Of a stretch of 17,508 nucleotides of DNA, positions 14,584 to 17,508 are shown piece by piece (the stretch's first letter is position 1; each line of letters opens with the position of its first letter). Source of the stretch: CAZSLZ01 sp964607865 (GTDB taxonomy: Bacteria; Vulcanimicrobiota; JAJTBE01; CAZSLZ01); NCBI GenBank assembly GCA_964607865.1, contig CAZSLZ010000064.1, positions 1-17,508 on the forward strand, in the 5' to 3' direction. The notes below the pieces were generated by a model. It searched no databases. It had not been told where the DNA came from and was given only the letters and a program-made list of their open reading frames with translations. The translations under genes and the position numbers were made by a program.

Positions 14584-14619
14584 AATGAAAAACCCCCGGA
14601 TATCCGGGGGTTTTTCATT
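14584..14619. terminator. Bidirectional intrinsic terminator, 36-bp perfect palindrome
   Basis: A run of A, then CCCCCGG, is followed by its exact reverse complement with T5 on the far side, symmetrical over 36 bp around GATATC. Each strand reads a GC-rich stem followed by a T-tract. It lies between the end of the TMEM43 gene and the end of the leftward lipoprotein gene, so it can stop transcription from both sides. Confidence 0.93.
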
Positions 14620-14647
14620 GCAACAGATAATTAAAAAATATATCCCA

Positions 14648-15196
14648 TCAGGGCGCTTCCGGGCTTATTTCTATAATTTCCGGGTTCTTATCTTCTTTTT
14701 CCTTCTCAATTTTATGTTCAAAATATTCCAGCAACCGATCCTTCTTCACCTCGGTGGCAGGCTCTCCGCTTTCCCATTCAATAAGACAGACTTCTTCCCG
14801 CACCTCGCCAATTTGCCCCTCATGAAAAACTCCCGTTGAATGGAGCGCCATGACCCGATCGCCGATTTTCCAATTCCGGTTCTTAAACCTCACCACATGG
14901 GGTATCTGGGCCTGCCATGTACGGTTATCATCCACCGACACCACGGTAACCTCATTGTCGCCTATTTCCTGAATCTCAGCCAGGGTATATTTATCATCAG
15001 TAAAAGGAACACACACAATTTCACCTGCAATCAATTCTGTTTCTTCTTCCTTTGAAACATCAGCTTCAGGGCTGGTTTCAGCTGGCGCAGTGGGAGAAGG
15101 GGCAGGTTGTTTACCCTTGTTGTCACAACTTATAAGCGCAAAAAACAAGATAAAAATTATTAATAAAGCTGCTATTTTTGTAATTCTTCGGATCAT
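14648..15196 (-). CDS. Lipoprotein with two Tudor/SH3-like domains
   Basis: A 182-residue exported lipoprotein. The signal peptide ends at a lipobox, ALISC, with lipid-modified Cys24; the next residue is Asp, which in E. coli would favour retention in the inner membrane. A Pro/Thr/Glu-rich linker (about 25-54) leads to two small beta-barrel units resembling Tudor or SH3 folds. These are about 55-104 (AGEIVCVPFTDDKYTLAEIQ...) and 108-160 (NWKIGDRVMALHSTGVFHEG...VCLIEWESG). The second has the Tudor pattern of a GDRV-A start, a central G-x-I strand and an I-x-W strand. The C-terminal 25 residues are Lys/Glu-rich. The domain call is from pattern and is moderate. AGGAGGAT seven bases before the ATG fixes the start. 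It lies downstream of the esterase gene but beyond that gene's terminator. Confidence 0.85.
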   Translation of the reverse strand: MIRRITKIAALLIIFILFFALISCDNKGKQPAPSPTAPAETSPEADVSKEEETELIAGEIVCVPFTDDKYTLAEIQEIGDNEVTVVSVDDNRTWQAQIPHVVRFKNRNWKIGDRVMALHSTGVFHEGQIGEVREEVCLIEWESGEPATEVKKDRLLEYFEHKIEKEKEDKNPEIIEISPEAP

Positions 15197-15261
15197 AATT
15201 CATCCTCCTGATTTTAAAGTATCCCGATATTTCCAGAAACCGGTAGTTTCGCCATGTATAA

Positions 15262-15300
15262 TAAAAAACAGCTGATAAAAGTTTCAGCTGTCGTTTTTTT
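15262..15300 (-). terminator. Intrinsic terminator after the esterase gene
   Basis: An 8-bp stem (ACAGCTGA at 15268-15275 pairing with TCAGCTGT at 15284-15291) has an 8-base loop. It is followed by T6 on the minus strand and T7 on the plus strand. It begins about 20 bases after the leftward esterase stop, so it most likely ends that transcript, although it could work both ways. The lipoprotein gene beyond it then needs its own promoter or read-through. Confidence 0.8.
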
Positions 15301-15317
15301 ATAAACCGGTTTCCTGT

Positions 15318-16970
15318 TTACTTTTTCTTTTTAGTAGTTTTAAGTTTCATTTCAGTTTTTGTCAACTTTATTGCATTTACTTTCACGGGCTTTTCCCGTT
15401 CTTTCTTCTTTTTATATTTTTCCAGGACCTGATCATATCTTTTGTCAAGTTCGTCTATAGATTCTGCGGGCAACTGAAAAACCTCTTCCTTTTCTGTTTC
15501 AAGGACTTCTTCCCCGTATTCCTCTTCCTCCTGTACAAATTCGTCAACAGTAACTTTTATAAGCCTGGTTTCCAATTCGGGTTCGGGGTTTTTAATTACC
15601 AGGGTTTCTTCCAGCTCCTGATATTTTACAATCACGTGGGCAAACCGGGAATTATTGAATTCCAGAATGCCGGTTTCATCAATTTCAGCTTCGTTCTTTT
15701 CTCCCAGCCCGTAGGTGGCGGAATTAAACAAAGAATACCACATTCCGTTGTCAAAATGGGCAATAGGGTTGATAACTGTCCGTAACGGGCCAATGGAAAA
15801 CTGCTTTACATGCTCCACATCGATTTTCATCCAGTCAGCTTTTTTTGCTTTCTTGCCTTTGTAAAATATGAAGGGGCACTCCACCCGCTCCGACCAGTCC
15901 ACCTCGTTGTGTTTCCCGCCTTTTACCTCGTAATAAATCAACTCTTCGCCATATTTATAACCTTTATCAATCAAAATTGATACCGCATTCCGGGTAAAGT
16001 CGGAAAACTCGCCGGTACCCTGGTCAATCCAAATTTTAATATCCTTTTTATCCCGTTCCTGTAATTCCAGCAGCATCTTGCCGTCAGCTATCCACAAGGA
16101 CGGAGAAATAGCCCCCACCATAGAGAAAATATGGGGATAGGTATAACCCATCCACAATGAAAGTATTCCGCCGAAAGATGAACCCATTACTGCCCGGTCT
16201 TCCCGTTTACTGGAGACTTTATATTTCTTCTCAATATAAGGTATAATCTCTTTTACGATGAAATCGGAAAAATCTCTGGCCTTTCCCCCGCCGAACCGGC
16301 GATCTGCAAAGGGGGTATATTCCTCCCCCCTCTTCTGGGAATTGTAAATACCCACCACCACGGTTTTTTCAATTTTTTTCTGGGCTACAATCCTGTCCAT
16401 AACCTCGTCAACCCGCCAGTCCTCCACAAAAGCCAGCCTGGGTGAAAACAAATTCTGGCCGTCGTGCATATAAACAACAGGAAATTTCCGATCTTCCTCA
16501 TGATACCCGTCAGGCAGATAAATATTCAAACTGCGCCCCTTGTATTCATCAAATACCACGTTTTTATGCAGTGCCACTGTTTCCAACGAAACACCCTCGC
16601 TGAATGTGCCATCGGCGAATTTCAACTTCACTTTCAACTCCACAGCTGCCAAGGGATCCAACCTTAATTCCACAGCCCGGGTCATTCTGTGAAAACCGTC
16701 ATAACGCCAGAACTCTCCGTCATTGCAATACTTGCCCCATATTTCAATAAAATCCACACCGTCGTCGTCCAGATCCCAACTAAGCTTCACTCTTTCCACA
16801 TCGGGTTCCGCCTGGAGGTTCTGAACCTCTTTTGCCGTCCCTGTGGTTTCTTTTTTTCTCTTCTCAGCTTTTATCAATTTATCTTCCAAAGGGTCCGTGG
16901 CATAAACCGGTTTTTTCAAGGTTAAAAATAATATTATGAAAATTGGAATAAATAGAATAATATTAATCAA
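15318..16970 (-). CDS. Secreted alpha/beta-hydrolase esterase (esterase D/Fes-like)
   Basis: A 550-residue exported protein with a signal peptide of about 24 residues (cleavage near VYA-TD). A beta-sandwich, fibronectin-like region (about 47-135) precedes the hydrolase, as in enterochelin-esterase-like enzymes. The esterase domain (about 138-375) has RSLNIYLPDGY, VVYMHDGQNLF, the nucleophile elbow GSSFGG (Ser265), IDQGTGE with a candidate acid near 316-321, and His354 in GGKHNE. Such enzymes cut carboxyl esters of sugars, siderophores or cell-wall polymers; the substrate is not readable. The last 170 residues are unusual: a beta-rich part, then an acidic stretch (EEEEYGEEVLETEKEE) and a basic coiled tail ending KTTKKKK. 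The start appears to be TTG at 16970, with TAGGTG five bases upstream and no in-frame ATG before the signal peptide. It is divergent from the reductase gene. Confidence 0.88.
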   Translation of the reverse strand: MINIILFIPIFIILFLTLKKPVYATDPLEDKLIKAEKRKKETTGTAKEVQNLQAEPDVERVKLSWDLDDDGVDFIEIWGKYCNDGEFWRYDGFHRMTRAVELRLDPLAAVELKVKLKFADGTFSEGVSLETVALHKNVVFDEYKGRSLNIYLPDGYHEEDRKFPVVYMHDGQNLFSPRLAFVEDWRVDEVMDRIVAQKKIEKTVVVGIYNSQKRGEEYTPFADRRFGGGKARDFSDFIVKEIIPYIEKKYKVSSKREDRAVMGSSFGGILSLWMGYTYPHIFSMVGAISPSLWIADGKMLLELQERDKKDIKIWIDQGTGEFSDFTRNAVSILIDKGYKYGEELIYYEVKGGKHNEVDWSERVECPFIFYKGKKAKKADWMKIDVEHVKQFSIGPLRTVINPIAHFDNGMWYSLFNSATYGLGEKNEAEIDETGILEFNNSRFAHVIVKYQELEETLVIKNPEPELETRLIKVTVDEFVQEEEEYGEEVLETEKEEVFQLPAESIDELDKRYDQVLEKYKKKKEREKPVKVNAIKLTKTEMKLKTTKKKK

Positions 16971-17111
16971 AATAACACCTACTTTTTTAAACTGATATAA
17001 TAATTAAAGTGAAAACCACAGAAACCCTTTTTGAATACTCATGGCCCGCCAGCAGGAAAAATCATAAAGGTTGCAAAATATTTTAGAATATTTTTAATAA
17101 AGGAGCTAATG

Positions 17112-17387
17112 ATGTTATTGCCAGAAACTGAAATTTACCAGGAAAATTTGAAAAGATTAGAGAAAGTGGCAAGGAGTAAAAATTATGTTTTAAATGAAGA
17201 CCTGGCTCGCCAGCAGAAGGTTATAGGCTTAATGAGCGCCAATGTCTTACAGTACGGAAAACCCTATTGCCCCTGCAAGCAGTCAAGGCCCATTAGTTTG
17301 CAGACTGATACTTTATGCCCCTGTACCGAGCTGGAAAAAGAAATTGCCGAATTGGGCCACTGTTATTGCCGTTTATTCTATAAATAA
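17112..17387 (+). CDS. Ferredoxin:thioredoxin reductase catalytic (beta) chain
   Basis: A 91-residue protein with the family's cysteine pattern: YCPCKQ (first Cys pair), LCPCTEL (second pair) and GHCYCRLF (third pair). In characterised plant and cyanobacterial enzymes these supply four ligands to a 4Fe-4S cluster and the redox-active disulfide that reduces thioredoxin with electrons from ferredoxin. All six cysteines are present. The third motif is Cys-Tyr-Cys rather than the usual Cys-His-Cys, with a His just before it. The length is near the usual 100-115 residues, with a short N-terminus. AAAGGAG (17099-17105) is six bases before the ATG at 17112 and three before the one at 17109; the frame also extends to TTG at 17031 without support. 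No variable chain, thioredoxin or ferredoxin gene lies in the window, as expected for anaerobe-type enzymes. Confidence 0.92.
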   Translation: MLLPETEIYQENLKRLEKVARSKNYVLNEDLARQQKVIGLMSANVLQYGKPYCPCKQSRPISLQTDTLCPCTELEKEIAELGHCYCRLFYK

Positions 17388-17403
17388 TAAGCAAGGTGAT
17401 TAA

Positions 17404-17496
17404 ATGAAAAAAATCCAGAGCCTTACATTTTTATTTGTTTTTTTTTCTTTTAACTTTTCAGGGCTTATATGCCCTGCAAAACCCTTAAATTGTTGA
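17404..17496 (+). CDS. 30-residue signal-peptide-like ORF, possible tiny lipoprotein
   Basis: An ATG at 17404, with AAGGTG about six bases upstream and 16 bases after the reductase stop, opens a 30-codon frame. It has a basic start (MKK), a Phe-rich hydrophobic core and a lipobox-like SGLIC at residues 19-23, then seven residues to a TGA. All three forward frames are closed by stops within this short stretch, so a single indel would not obviously restore a longer protein here. It could be a real micro-lipoprotein, the remnant of a decayed secreted protein, or the start of a gene with an error in its T-runs. Confidence 0.35.
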   Translation: MKKIQSLTFLFVFFSFNFSGLICPAKPLNC

Positions 17497-17508
17497 ACTG
17501 AAAAACCG

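Noticed and set aside
16955..16968. Similarity to the core of the 820-843 palindrome (one mismatch over 14 bases)
   Set aside because: It lies in the first codons of the esterase, is AT-only apart from its ends, and is expected by chance in this AT-rich sequence.
17031..17111. N-terminal extension of the FTR chain from a TTG
   Set aside because: The AAAGGAG site at 17099-17105 lies inside it and directs the start to 17109 or 17112; the extra residues do not resemble the family.

Overview
The window is AT-rich chromosomal DNA from a bacterium. Ribosome binding sites are strong and purine-rich (AAAGGAGG type). At least two genes (a MoxR ATPase and a secreted esterase) appear to start at TTG, and one long TPR gene probably starts at GTG. 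The mix of genes fits an anaerobic, poorly sampled or deep-branching bacterial lineage better than a well-known genus: HU, a family B DNA polymerase, VanW, MoxR, TMEM43, and the catalytic subunit of ferredoxin:thioredoxin reductase. I cannot name the phylum from sequence alone. No tRNA, rRNA, CRISPR array, transposase or phage gene is visible.

Layout. The left end holds the start codon of a leftward gene that runs off the window. Next comes a leftward HU-type DNA-binding protein with its own terminator. A gene-poor AT-rich stretch (about 612-1178) follows, containing a 24-bp perfect palindrome and one possible 33-codon ORF. Two rightward genes then lie 18 bp apart: a complete exonuclease-plus-polymerase family B DNA polymerase, and a MurU/ManC-like sugar-phosphate nucleotidyltransferase. 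The second ends 1 bp from the end of a converging leftward cluster.

The leftward cluster (12066 down to 4402) has six closely spaced genes. In transcription order these are an unrecognised helical protein, a MoxR AAA+ ATPase, a four-repeat TPR protein, a VanW-domain membrane protein, a roughly 15-repeat TPR protein, and a five-TM sulfatase/LTA-synthase-like enzyme. The last gene is split by a one-base frameshift in a run of eight T. The content suggests envelope assembly or remodelling, but no substrate can be read from the sequence.

From 12228 to 14558 a rightward trio encodes a short MscS-like channel lacking its C-terminal cytoplasmic domain, a membrane-anchored ankyrin-repeat protein, and a TMEM43-family membrane protein. 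It ends at a perfectly symmetrical terminator shared with a converging Tudor-like lipoprotein gene. A secreted alpha/beta-hydrolase esterase with its own terminator follows. At the right end are the ferredoxin:thioredoxin reductase catalytic subunit and a 30-codon ORF that looks like a signal peptide or tiny lipoprotein.

The points most worth a second look are the frameshifted envelope enzyme, the tail-less MscS beside an ankyrin/TMEM43 pair, the MoxR-TPR-VanW-sulfatase cluster without the usual MoxR partners, and the Cys-Tyr-Cys variant of the reductase active site.
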